Origin: Adiantum capillus-veneris
Lineage: Eukaryota > Streptophyta > Polypodiopsida > Polypodiales > Pteridaceae
Direction: 5' to 3'
Assembly (NCBI GenBank): GCA_014529385.2
Contig: CM043966.1
Location: 85,526,087-85,590,086, forward strand
DNA length: 64,000 nucleotides
Shown here in pieces: positions 43,985 to 54,150 of the stretch. Made by a program: the position numbers and the translations under genes. How positions within the stretch are numbered: position 1 is the first letter of the stretch; every line of letters begins with the position of its first letter. The notes beneath the pieces were generated by a model that worked only from the letters and a program-made list of their open reading frames with translations, was not told the origin of the DNA and did not search any database.

Positions 43985-45044
43985 AGTGTGGAAAGAGGTG
44001 AGAGAAGACTATGGGCTACTTGTGAGAAAAGTGGGCAGACTGGGGTCCATTCAAAAAATCATATCTCACCGGTGGTTGCTCCAAAAATCACCAAAATTTT
44101 TGAGGTGATTATTCAGCTTTTGTTCCACATTTTCTCTTTTGACCACCACTCCAAATTTGGAGTGGAGATGGGTGCCAAAATTCTCACCAAAAAGCATGTT
44201 TTTTAGCCTGCTAAAGTCTTTTAGTGGCCCCCTCCTTTGTTGAATTTGTACAATGCATCCAAGAGTGAGCCCCTCCTTTGTCATATCATAATACAAAGCA
44301 TCCAAGTTACCCTTGACACATGCATGGAGGAGGATTGTTGGTGAATAAAGCAATATATACATGGTGGGACTAGTGTATGGACTATTCATGAATTTTAGCT
44401 CAATGAGCACATGGTGTTAGAATAATGAGTAAAAATTATTAAAAAAATATGGAGGAATTATGGATATGGAAAAATATTGGAATCATCTGATATGGTCCCT
44501 CTTTGTATTATTTTGGGTGAAAGAGGAAATGGTATGCAAGTAAATGACAATAATATAATAAACATGACTAAGAAAGTAGAAATCAATTTTTTTGTTTTCA
44601 CGAGGGTGAGGGTAAAAATGTGGGGGTGGTTTGTATAAAAGAAAAATATGAGGTTAGAGTATGTACACATTGGCAAAAAATACACTTATGGTGCAAGAGG
44701 ATGAAAGAAGGCATACATAAGTTTAATAAAACACACACTTAGGTATAAATATTTAAATAAAATATCAAAATAATTATAAAAATCTCTATATTTAGGCCAT
44801 ATATACAATGCAATATTTACACACAAATGGGCCATAATATATTTTATTTATTTTATTTATTTTTTTGGCTCAACTAGCCCAGTGACTAGCTAGCTGAGGG
44901 TTTTAAGAAGATATGGGAAAAGCCCCCTAACTCGCACACACCTATGTACAGTGAAATGGTAGGGATAGCCATAGTGTTTGAGTGAATTTGGTAGTGTGAG
45001 GTAGCTCACTATGACAATTTTGAATAGCCGAAAAAAAACTATCA
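42302..45044 (-). repeat. A 5' LTR
   Basis: Full-length 2.74-kb LTR with TG...CA ends. The minus-strand start TGATAGTTTTTTTTCGGCTATTC retains the hairpin position seen in B, weakened. TATAAATA lies at 43146-43153. AG (43335-43382), GT (43934-43981) and CA (42708-42726) microsatellites are all longer than in the left LTR. Confidence 0.95.
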
Positions 45045-45484
45045 ATGTGTAGAAATAGCCTCCTTTTATAGGCCAAAAGGGCTCCCTTCTCTTATGAGAG
45101 GCAGCCATGTGTAGCCACCCTTGTGTGAATAAGTCCAAATCGGACCCTCCAATCCGCCCATGTGTGGCTGCCCTTGTGTAGACAAATCCGCTTTTGAATT
45201 CGGCTACCGGCCATTGAATTCGACCACCGGCCATTGACTTCCGACCACCTACCACCGGCCAACCAACCGATCGTTGTCCGACCACTTTTTGGCCGCCGTC
45301 GGCCATAATATTCCGGCGAAAAGAAATATTCCGGTGAAGGAAAAAATGTGGCCTTGAAAATTTTGGTTTTCGGCGAGTGATTTTCCTTCACGCACAATGG
45401 CTTCTCTTCATAATGGGGGCCTTACAAATGTGCGCTTTTACCACAAAAAAATTACAAGGGGTAAATCAGGCTCCATACTTAACA
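45045..45484 (-). repeat. Solo LTR S, right part
   Basis: It starts with the atgtgt duplication (45045-45050) and ends ctccatacttaaca beside ggtga (45485-45489), the same pentamer as at 23587-23591. TATAAAAGG lies at 45062-45070 on the minus strand, only 12 bases from where A inserted, so A sits in S's core promoter. CCGGC-rich imperfect repeats occupy 45190-45310. Confidence 0.75.
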
Positions 45485-45489
45485 GGTGA

Positions 45490-45690
45490 AACCCAGTGGG
45501 CCGAAGATGAGCTACAATTAAATGGTGTGGAATTCATGCAACGAGCTGATTACAATAACTACTTGCAACTGCTGCTAGCTACATCACCATCACTCCATAC
45601 GTGCTGAGCAATGAAGGGAAGGTGGAGCCTATGAAGGGCGATGACCTCCTGTGGATGTGCCGACTTGTCAACACCAGCATGGTAAGGGTA
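45490..45690 (+). pseudogene. Exon-like coding remnant interrupted by S
   Basis: A protein-like frame (TQWAEDELQLNGVEFMQRAD, then after a probable 1-base deletion near 45573, YITITPYVLSNEGK and DDLLWMCRLVNTSM) runs to a consensus-like donor, ATG|GTAAGGG, at about 45681-45688. A matching acceptor tcgtttag|g lies near 45751. Upstream it would join the sequence ending at 23591. Composition and a GT-AG pair suggest a decayed host or transposon gene exon. No family recognised. Confidence 0.35.
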
Positions 45691-46002
45691 TAAGTGAGTA
45701 CGCTACACTCTGTGCATCATGGATAACGAACCAATCGCTTTTTCGTTTAGGTTTCTGCAACACATGCACATACATATATATGTGAATAGGAAAATTTTCT
45801 ATCTGTAGAAGATTGTGTTCTTGTTTGGTGTTGTGGTGCTAGGAGAGATCCTTAGCTCCCCAAATCCCATCATCCTCCCCGTGTTGGATTACCATCACTC
45901 CTTTAATGTTTCATTTTTCATCCTGTTTTGATCTATCCACCCAACCTTGTAAGAAGCCGCTAAGCTACTTGTGTTTAAGTTTTAAAAAAATCTTGTTTTG
46001 CA
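45691..46002. other. Gap before C gag; no 5' LTR recognised
   Basis: AT-rich, no ORF. A plausible primer-like tggtgctaggagag lies at about 45836, but no LTR matching the one starting at 51316 is visible before it, so the 5' end of C is lost or too diverged to see. Confidence 0.4.
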
Positions 46003-46830
46003 ATGGCAAACGTTTCCTTCCCAACCTTCACAGGTAAGGTGGGGAAAGATGCTTCGGATTTCCTAGATAATCTTGAAATAGCATGTCTCGTCTCTGGAAG
46101 GGATGACGATGCTTCACGTCTGCGTATTTTTTCCACTGTTAATGAAAATGGAAGCAAGATTATGGTACAATGCCTTGGTGCAAGCCACCAAGGAGAGGCA
46201 GGACCTGCTAAGAGTAGCATTTCTATAGCGCTTTGAAGAAGGCACCACATCAGAAAAATTGTGTCAATTGCTGATGGGGTTGAAGCAAGGAAGTATGGTT
46301 GAATATGCACCATACAAATCAAAGTTCGTGGATCTATGGGTACGATGGGTTACATCATTGAGGAAGGGCGAAGGGGCACCCAATTTCCTAAAGAAAGACT
46401 GGTTTGTGGTTGGTTTATGGCCAATTCTTAAAGAGAAGGTGAAGGAAAGGTTTCCTGCTATGTATGAGGTAGTAGTTGAAGTAGCCTGCCTTAAAGATAA
46501 GAAATTGTGTCTACAAGCCATAACTACCAAGGAAGAGGAATCGGGTAGATCCCCGACCACACCTAGCCACACCTGTAGCAGCAGTCCAGAGGAATCAGCT
46601 AGGAATCGGCTGAAGATCAACAAGACCTACTCAACCGAATCACCAACCAGTTAGAGAATCTTTCAGTACATTTGGTGCAGCAAGTGCATGCACCTGCCAA
46701 AAATCTAGAGTAAGGAAGAGGGTGGCAAAGACAGAATCAGGACTACCATTGTTACAAATGTGGAGAGGACGGCCATGGCATGTACTATTGTCCTCATCCA
46801 AGAAGGCAGAACTTCAACAGAGGAGTAAGG
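46003..46830 (+). pseudogene. gag: C gag
   Basis: ATG at 46003 (MANVSFPTFTGKVGKDASDF). The capsid domain continues after a frameshift near 46235 (LCQLLMGLKQGSMVEYAPYK; FLKKDWFVVGLWPILKEKVK). A zinc knuckle CYKCGEDGHGMYYC is encoded at about 46751-46792 in yet another frame. This matches B's CWNCGESGHGMYNC in every Cys/His and in the GMY. Confidence 0.85.
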
Positions 46831-48154
46831 TAGAATCAGATTTCTCCACCAAGGGTGAGGCCACCACTACCCAGGCAACCAGAGCTAATTCCACTGGTCC
46901 AAATCCTTCGACAGCCCGTACAACCACCACCACCACCACAACCTCTAATTCCACCTCTACCCCCACCACCTGCTGGAAACCAAGCAGTGAGTGTCATCAG
47001 TCTTGAAGCTAAGGGAAAGGCAAAGGTAGAAGAGTGTGTCAAAGAGAAGGACAAAGGAAAAGGAAAAATAGAAGAAGTAGATGCCATGGGAGTGAAGCAT
47101 GCTAGGCACAAAGAGGCTTCTCAAAGGGAGGAAAAGATGAAAGGAAAAGGAGAGTCTAGCAAGCATGCGTCTAAGCCTTGGTGGAAGATCGACATCGTGG
47201 ATTTTTTGTTGGGCGAGTATGCTAAACCATGTGACCTAGTTCAAGATGTTTTGATGCAGGGTCCGAAAAGAACCTGGCCCCATTTACTCCATCTTGCACC
47301 AAGGATGAGGAAACAATGGACGAAGATGGTAAGTACCAGAAATCAAGACCAAGGATAGCTAGGGCTATCTCTAGGAGGAATCTAGATGACATCCTAGCTA
47401 TCATGGATGCCCACATCAAGGGTCAACGTATCTCAAACATCTACATAGATGGTGGCGCATAGATATGCATCATGAGTGAGAAAATGTTGCACCATCTAGG
47501 CCTAGAGGTAAGTAGGCCGGCACCCGACCGAGATAAAATGGCAAATAACGTCAAGTGAAGTGCGTAGGCATTGTGAATGCAGTCAAGGTGAAGGCATTGA
47601 ACACAGAAGTGGAGGTAGACTTTTTTTCATGCCACAAAGGGGAGGGCTACCCTATCATTCTCGAAAGACCATGGCTCATGGCTATGGAGGCTAAGTAGGA
47701 CTGGAGTACCGGAATGATCCAGATGAAGGATGCTAAGGGAAAGCCCATATTCTATGACATGAAGAGTGGTAAACAATGCAACATGATCTTGGAGGCATCG
47801 GAAGATGAATTTACCAATGAGTCTTCGACCACCTCGGGAGAAGAGACGACAACAATTGAAGAGAGCGACAATAGCATTGAAGTGATGGGAGTCATCCTCA
47901 GAGATCCAAAGAGATTGACAAAGTCTGAAGCACCACCAGGGAACCAAGAAGGACCATCAGGTACGCAACCCTTGGTGGATACAAGTAGGTTACATTGGAG
48001 GCTCTTTAATGAGCTAGCTAGTGAAGAGAAAGAAGAGTACATCTCTATGCTGGGTAACTTCACCACACTTTTCATTGATGGTTATGACAAGATCACAAGC
48101 ATTACAGTGGTGCAGCACCCCATAAGACTAAAGGAAGGAAGTAAGCCCCTGTAG
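46831..48154 (+). pseudogene. C gag tail, protease and acidic linker
   Basis: A Pro-rich stretch (46900-46975) and a Lys-rich stretch (47010-47140) precede the protease site, read as IDGGA then TAG (47459-47461, CAG in relatives) then ICIMSEKMLHHLG. The protease end is GYPIILERPWLMAMEA near 47650. An acidic linker frame runs 47714-48154 (SGEETTTIEESDNSIEVMGV), matching IEVMGV of A and B. Confidence 0.8.
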
Positions 48155-49304
48155 TGCAAAAGCTCAGAAGGCTTGGGGTAGTTCAGCAAGAGGCATTTCT
48201 CAAAGAGGTAAGGAATTTGCTACAGGTAGGTTTCATTTACCCCGTCAAAGACTCAGAGTGGGTCTCTCCAGTAGTGGCCAAAGAAGAACGGTAAGTGGAG
48301 AGTTTGTGTAGACTACAAACCTCTCAATGCAGCAACAAAGAGGGATCATTTTTCCCTCCCATTCCAAGATGAGATTCTCAACGAGGTAGCAGGTCATGAG
48401 CGCTACACAGTATGTGATGGCTACTCAAGCTACTTCCAGATCAGCATTGCAGAAGAAGACCAAAAAAAATACAATCTTCATAACGCCATGGGGATGTTTT
48501 GCTTACAAAGTGATGCCTTTTGGCCTAACCAATGCTTGGCCACATTCCAATGCTATGTAACTTTTGTCTTCCAACCATACTTTGGTAAGTCAATAGGGGT
48601 TTTCATAGATGATTTCTGCATCTACAGCTCTCACTCCCTCCATTTGAGCAAGGTCTATTTTGGCCTGGCTAGGCTGCAAACATTTGGGTGGCCAACTTAA
48701 CATAGATCAGTGTCACATTGGTGAAAGCAAGGTCACTCTTCTCGGCCATGTAATTTCAGCCAAAGGAATTGAGGCTGACCCAAGCAAGGTTCAAGCTTTA
48801 GTATCTTTGTCATCACCCACAACAGCTAAGCAATTGGTCTCTTTCCTTTAGAAGGTAAGGTATTTGAGCAGGTTCATTCACTTGCTCTCTCAAGTTGTTC
48901 TCCCTTTACAACAAGTCACCCATAGAGATGTCTTCCTATGGAGTGAAGAAAATGAGCAACAGTTTGGCGAAGTGAAACAGATCCTGGCTTCACTTCCCAC
49001 CATTGCACCCCCTAGATGGGACAAGCCATTTTATGTTAACCCCAGTGTAGGAAGTGATACACTTGGGGCCGTACTAATGTCGAAGGACGCCCAAACCTCT
49101 TTCATGCATCCTATCTACTTCTCTAGTCGTGTCATGACCCCATCAGAAAAAGGATTCACCACGGTAGAGCACATGGTGCTGGCATTAATGTTTGCCAGTA
49201 CAAAGTTCCGCTCTTATCTATTGCCTAGACCCTTTGTAATTCTAACAATGAAAGAAGTCTTTCCGTATGTGATGCAACACATGGATGTCTCATCTAGAAT
49301 ATAG
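48155..49304 (+). pseudogene. pol: C reverse transcriptase and RNase H
   Basis: RT pieces in several frames: KNGKWRVCVDYKPLNAATKR (about 48285), PFQDEILNEVAGHERYTVCD, FIDDFCIYSSHSLHL (about 48605), GHVISAKGIEADPSKVQAL. Then RNase H YVNPSVGSDTLGAVLMSKDA and FSSRVMTPSEKGFTTVEHMV. Stops lie at about 48700, 48851 and 49305. Confidence 0.85.
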
Positions 49305-49337
49305 TGGCTCGTTAGATTACAAGAGTTCGATTACACT

Positions 49338-50791
49338 ATGCAAGTGGAGAACTCTACCAGTCTAGCAGGCATTCTTACTTATCGTCACTATGAGAAGAAG
49401 CTAAAGGTCAACACAGAAGGCAAAAGAGTGACACCAATGGTAGAAGTTCCTAAGCTAGAAGGAGCTCGCTCTCTTTTCTTTAATGGAGCTTACAGAAGGA
49501 CAGTAGACCAGGCTGCTGGCATCGTCATTTTCAATGAGCAAAAGGAAAAGGTCTTCTCTATTGGGCAGTTACTACACTCCCACTCCAAAAATGAAGCAAA
49601 GTATGCGGCCCTAATTCTTGGATTAGAACAATGTGTTTTACAAGGGGTTCAGTGCCTAAATGTGTTTGGCGATGCCATCGTCTTAATAAAGCAGATAAAT
49701 GGCACTTGGGTTTGTAAAAATCAGGTTTTTCTTGGCCAACTACGCCAAGTTAAGGATCTTTTAAGAAAGTTTGAAGCAGTGCAGCTATTTCATATCCCTA
49801 GGACAGAAAATCAAGAAGCAGATGCTCTAGCCAAGGAAAGAATACAAGACGTTCCCATAGGAGCAATCAAATTGAAGCTGCCCCTCTTTCAGGGTAGTGA
49901 TGCTATGCCGGATATCATCAACTTCTTAGATACAGGAGAATTTCTTGAAGGGTATACCAAGGGTCAGAAACAATGGCCTGTCCGACAGGCAACAAGATAC
50001 CGACTTATAAACAGCACCTTGTACTGTAAGGGCAAAGACCAGATTCTCAGACGAGTACCAATCTCCAATGAAATCCCGAAGGTGATCTCAAGTTGCCATG
50101 ATGGTGTTTGCGGCGGCCACTTTGCTCTAGATTTTACTAGTAGGAAGATTCTACAGGCAGGATTCTCTTGGCCTAGTCTAAACAGGGATGTGCATCATTG
50201 GTGTAAAAACATGCAGAGCTTGTCAAGTATCCAATGATCGAACACTAACCTATGAGCCACAGACTCCTATCATCTCATATGGCCCGTTTGAGAATTCGAG
50301 AATAGATGCAATTGGTCCTTTACCAAGGGCCCAGTCGGGTAAACTGTACATTCTAGTTGGTGTAGACTACATGACCCGATGGGTGGAAGCAGCCAGCCAC
50401 CACATGCAATACAGCCCAAGAAGTGGTGAAGTTCATATTTGAGCACATATGTTGCCGCTTTGGCACACCTCTGGAGATAATATCTGATAGAGGGCCAGGT
50501 TATAGAGGCGATTTGGTGGGATAACTGATGAAAAAGCTAGGCATCACACGCTAACACTAAACTCCGTACTATCCACATTGCAATGGTCTAGTGGAAAAGG
50601 TAAACTGCATGATCTGTAAGATTATCACAAAGCAAGTGAATAACCACACAAGTGATTGGGATAAGCATCTCGTGGCCACTGTTTGGGCCTACCGCACGAC
50701 ATTCCAAACATCACTAGGTTTCACCCCTTTCCATCTGGTATACGAAAAAGAGGCCATTCTACCCATCGAGGTGCAGATAGCCAGCTTGTGA
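49338..50791 (+). pseudogene. pol: C second RNase H and integrase
   Basis: ARSLFFNGAYRRTVDQAAGI and HSKNEAKYAALILGLEQC mark the archaeal-type RNase H; this is a 299-codon frame to 50237. The integrase zinc region (CKTCRACQVSNDR) and start (DAIGPLPRAQSGKLYILVGV) follow in another frame. The catalytic region (EIISDRGPGY near 50475; HCNGLVEKVN near 50580) is broken, and AYRTTFQTSLGFTPFHLVYE ends it. Confidence 0.85.
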
Positions 50792-50794
50792 GTC

Positions 50795-51259
50795 ATGTCT
50801 AGCCAGTTACAATGCCCAATTGTCCATCTTCGCAACCACATCTTGGATCTAGAAAGGCTTCAACTAGACAAGGAAGATGCGATCAACTACTATATGACGC
50901 AAGCAGAACGATGCCTACTCACATTCAATCAAGGGCTTAAGGAAAAGGATATGAAGAAAGGCATGTTAATATTGAGATACGACAACAGATTCGACACTAG
51001 GAAAGATAAGAAGTTTCAGCCCAGATTGGGAGGGTCATTCATCATCAAAAGGCGATACGCCAATGGTAGCTACAAACTAATGGAGACAGATGGTCAAATT
51101 CACAAGACCAGAGTCAATGGATGGAGGCTCAAAAGGTACTTCTTAAGGTTTGATCCAGAGTTTATGATAGATATTCCAGAGGAGGGAGAACCCTCCAACT
51201 CCGCCACGAGAAAATCAGAAGCACAGCTAGAGGCATTCTCCCTCCAACTCCACCACTAG
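50795..51259 (+). pseudogene. pol: C integrase C-terminal domain
   Basis: A 154-codon frame with KKGMLILRYDNRFDTRKDKK, LGGSFIIKRRYANGSYKLME and KTRVNGWRLKRYFLRFD, matching B's tail (DLVLRYDNRLDNRFDAKFE). Immediately after, ggcattctccctccaactc and agaaaatcagaagca are duplicated in tandem (51190-51285). Confidence 0.8.
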
Positions 51260-51299
51260 AAAATCAGAAGCAGAGCTAGAGGCATGAATGCCTCTAGCC

Positions 51300-51315
51300 A
51301 GAAGGGGAGGGCTAA
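51300..51315 (+). other. C polypurine tract
   Basis: agaaggggagggctaa directly before tgatggtcgg; the same core as B's tract. Confidence 0.8.
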
Positions 51316-51507
51316 TGATGGTCGGCTTTTGAAAATCTTGGCCGTGGGAACTAACCCTAAGAGGGGAGCTTAATATGAATTTTTTTAAAATGTTTTTTTC
51401 ATGTTGTAGGCCCCCCCCCCCCCCCCCCCCCCCCCCCTTGTCCTTGCACTCACAGAGGGGCCGCCACCCTTGGCACCACCCTCTCCCTCTCCTTGAAGCT
51501 TGGCACC

Positions 51508-51565
<58 letters not shown>

Positions 51566-51591
51566 ACCCATTATCATAAACACCAACTCTC

Positions 51592-51635
<44 letters not shown>

Positions 51636-51875
51636 CGCGCGCGTGTGTGTGTGTGTGGGCAGCAAGCAAGGCGAAATTCAGCCCTCTCTCTCTCTCTCTC
51701 TTTCCATACACTCACACTCACGATCTCTAGCTCTCTCTCCATCTGTGTGTGTGTGTGTGTGTGTCAAAGAAGGCGAAATTCAGCCCTCTCTCTCTCTTTC
51801 CATACACACACACACACACACACACCTCTCTCACCATCTCTAGCTCTCTCTCCATTTCTCTCTCTCGTTCATCTC

Positions 51876-51960
<85 letters not shown>

Positions 51961-52584
51961 CACACATACACACTCACATACATACCCTACACGCATAAGC
52001 ACACACACACAATCACATACACACCAACAACACGCACACACGGCACACACAAGAAGGAAAAGAAGCAACGAAAATGGACATCGACGCATCGACAAACGAC
52101 ACCAAAAATCCGCAATGGCGATAACAATTCAAAGAAAGACGCCGAAGGCATGCCTGAGACAGCATCGAAATTAATGAGCACGCTACACCAATGCGCCAGT
52201 AAAGCATGCAATTCGTCGGCATCTCATCCACGGCGCATTTCCTCAGTAAACATCCGTAGGGTAATTCATTTTCCGTTTTCCAAAACCAACCTTTGTAAAA
52301 AAACCATTTGTATATTCCACCTCTCTCTAGGTGATGGTCACCAAGGCCCCCCTAGGAGAATATTATTTTCTTATTTCTCCCAAAACAAAGCACCAGTCAA
52401 CCATCCGGGACCCGGCTGCCTGCTTTGTCTCTCCGACTTAGGGCCCTAAACCTAATTAGTTTGTACTAAACAAGCAAACTGCACCTATAAAAGAGCACTG
52501 AGAGGTCACTATTGGGGGAGTCAGCACTTGAAGGAGAAGCATGCACATGCACTGACTCCAAGGGTCACTATGAACAAGAGTAGG
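51316..52584 (+). repeat. C 3' LTR, up to the D insertion
   Basis: The start tgatggtcggcttttgaaaa parallels the LTR starts of A and B. It contains a C homopolymer (51411-51437), CT (51502-51561, 51886-51953), GT (51602-51656, 51743-51764) and CA runs. A TATAAAAG box lies at 52486-52493. If that is the LTR promoter, the R-U5 portion continues beyond D/E from 63296; without a second LTR the far end cannot be fixed. Open frames here (51375-52174) are dipeptide repeats, not genes. Confidence 0.6.
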
Positions 52585-52807
52585 TGTTACCATATACATG
52601 TGGTAGTGATGTGTGTGAACACACTACGACCGTCGGGGCATTTTTTCCCTCTTTAGGAGGTTTTTTCCCTCGAGCATTGTATATACGCCCATCACTCTAG
52701 GGCTATCTATCTTTCCATTTCACACTAACACACTCTCTATTGTGTGCCTTGAGCTTCCTTCATCTTCTCCAAGCTGTGTGCGTTTCTTTGCAACCCTAAT
52801 TCCAACA
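52585..52807 (+). repeat. D 5' LTR
   Basis: tgttaccatatacatgtgg ... ccctaattccaaca. A TATATA box lies at 52680-52685. The repeated phrase ttttttccctc (52641, 52660) is also in the other copy. Confidence 0.97.
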
Positions 52808-52809
52808 AT

Positions 52810-52824
52810 TGGTATCAGAGCAGG
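52810..52824 (+). other. D primer-binding site, tRNA-Met
   Basis: TGGTATCAGAGCAGG, two bases after the LTR; standard for copia elements. Confidence 0.95.
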
Positions 52825-53168
52825 TTACGTCCTCCCGGGCTTAGTCGCAAGCTCCTCCAGCACATGCCTGCTCACTTTCTCCGATTATAGTGAGGTTTGG
52901 CGAGCATTCGCAGGTCGACAAATATTTTGGATAAGCTCGTAGAGCTTTGTCTGCTCAGATTTTTAATTCGGGCTCATTTCGGCCTCCGTTTCCACTACAG
53001 GCAGTACTGCACATACTATTTCGTCATTTTGTGCAAAACATTTGTCAGTGCCGTTTTCTGCATAACAGGTGCTTACAGTCTTCTACGGTTTGTGCTATAT
53101 AGCACGTGTTGTTCCCTCTTTGTTTCTCCTCTTTTTGGACAGTTTTCACATTAGGTGCAGCATTTACG

Positions 53169-54150
53169 ATGGCTGACAACAACACAGATGTGTTCAAGAT
53201 GTTTGCTACTGAGGACAGGTTGGATGGGGACAATTACCATATGTGGGCTTACATGATGCAACATGTTCTTGTGTCAAAGGGCGTCTAGAATATTGTGCAG
53301 GGCATTGATGTACGTCCTGGTTCTGAGGATGCAGGCGATGTTGAGGATGTTGCAGGTCTTGCTGCAAGGATTGCTGCTATTAGAGTTGTTTTGCCTACGG
53401 CAGAACAATCTTGTTGGGATGTAAAGGATGCGCAGGCTCATGCATTGATTGCGTTATCTGTGAAGCACACCATTGTTCCTCACATTCGTTCATCAAAATC
53501 TGCAAAACAGGCTTGGGATATATTGGCTGTCTTTATGCAAGTCGTAATGAGGCTAAAATTGCTTTGCTGCGTAAAGAGCTGGAGTCGAAGATTATGCATG
53601 AGGAAGATGATATGGACACTTTCCTTGCTGGTGTCAAGGATATCAATGAGCAACTTATTTCTGCAGGTGAAGTCATTTCAGACAGTTCCCTTGTGCAGAC
53701 TGTTCTTGATGCCTTACCAGATTCCTACCAGACTTTTGCTAGTACTTGGAGATTGATGACCCAAGGAAATCCTGAAGTTTTCAAGTTTGATGCATTATGA
53801 ACATTTCTGTTGCAAGAGTCACTTTCCAGAAAAAACAGGACTAGACAGCGTGCAGTTGAACAGGCTTTTATTGCTTCTCAAAGAAAGGGTTGTAATAGCA
53901 ATGTAGCCACTTCTTATGGTTCTGCTGCGAGTGGCAACACTTCGGTTTCCAATGCTTTTGCTGGCAGCAATTCGTCTAGCAATTCCGGTGATAAGGGCAA
54001 AAAGAAGATGCGTTGCCATTATTGTAAAGCTAATGATCACTTGATCAAGCAGTGTCCTAAGTTGAAGGCAAAAGAGGCTAAACGAAACAGGGTGGTTCCA
54101 CTGCAAATGCTGGTTCCACTACAAATGCAGCCATTGTTGAGTCTTCTGTG
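53169..54150 (+). pseudogene. gag: D gag
   Basis: ATG at 53169 (MADNNTDVFKMFATEDRLDG; DNYHMWAYMMQHVL). A TAG at 53286-53288 stands for an expected Trp, a shift occurs near 53545, and a TGA at about 53798. Typical copia gag features follow: AKQAWDIL, EEDDMDTFLAGVKDINEQLI, and zinc knuckle CHYCKANDHLIKQC (about 54012-54053, canonical spacing). The leader 52825-53168 has no ORF. Confidence 0.88.

Larger units (their letters stand above)
23897..45044 (-). mobile_element. A: Ty3/gypsy (Tat-type) element, deleted, and split by B
   Basis: LTRs at 23897-26035 (truncated) and 42302-45044 share starts (tgaggcggtccggggcggg) and most of their length; the hexamer atgtgt flanks the whole (23891-23896 and 45045-45050). 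Gag, protease, RT, RNase H and integrase remnants read on the minus strand. Element B (26525-38617) sits within the integrase. Internal deletions removed the 3' part of integrase plus about 550 bp of the left LTR (junction near 26035) and most of gag with the pre-gag region (junction near 41940). Many frames end in stops that are single C-to-T or G-to-A changes. Not functional. Confidence 0.9.
46003..52584 (+). mobile_element. C: decayed plus-strand Ty3/gypsy element related to A and B
   Basis: Gag, zinc knuckle, protease, RT, two RNase H domains and integrase are all identifiable in order on the plus strand, in at least nine frames broken by stops and shifts. The polypurine tract and the LTR start (tgatggtcggctttt) match A and B. 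No 5' LTR is found. Its 3' LTR appears to be interrupted by D at 52585. Confidence 0.85.

Noticed and set aside
51411-51437. Functional poly-C element
   Set aside because: A 27-base homopolymer at an LTR position where sequencing or assembly error is likely.
51375-52174. Long Ser/Leu/Cys-rich frames of 100-207 codons
   Set aside because: Microsatellite translations within the C LTR; no conserved motif or start context.
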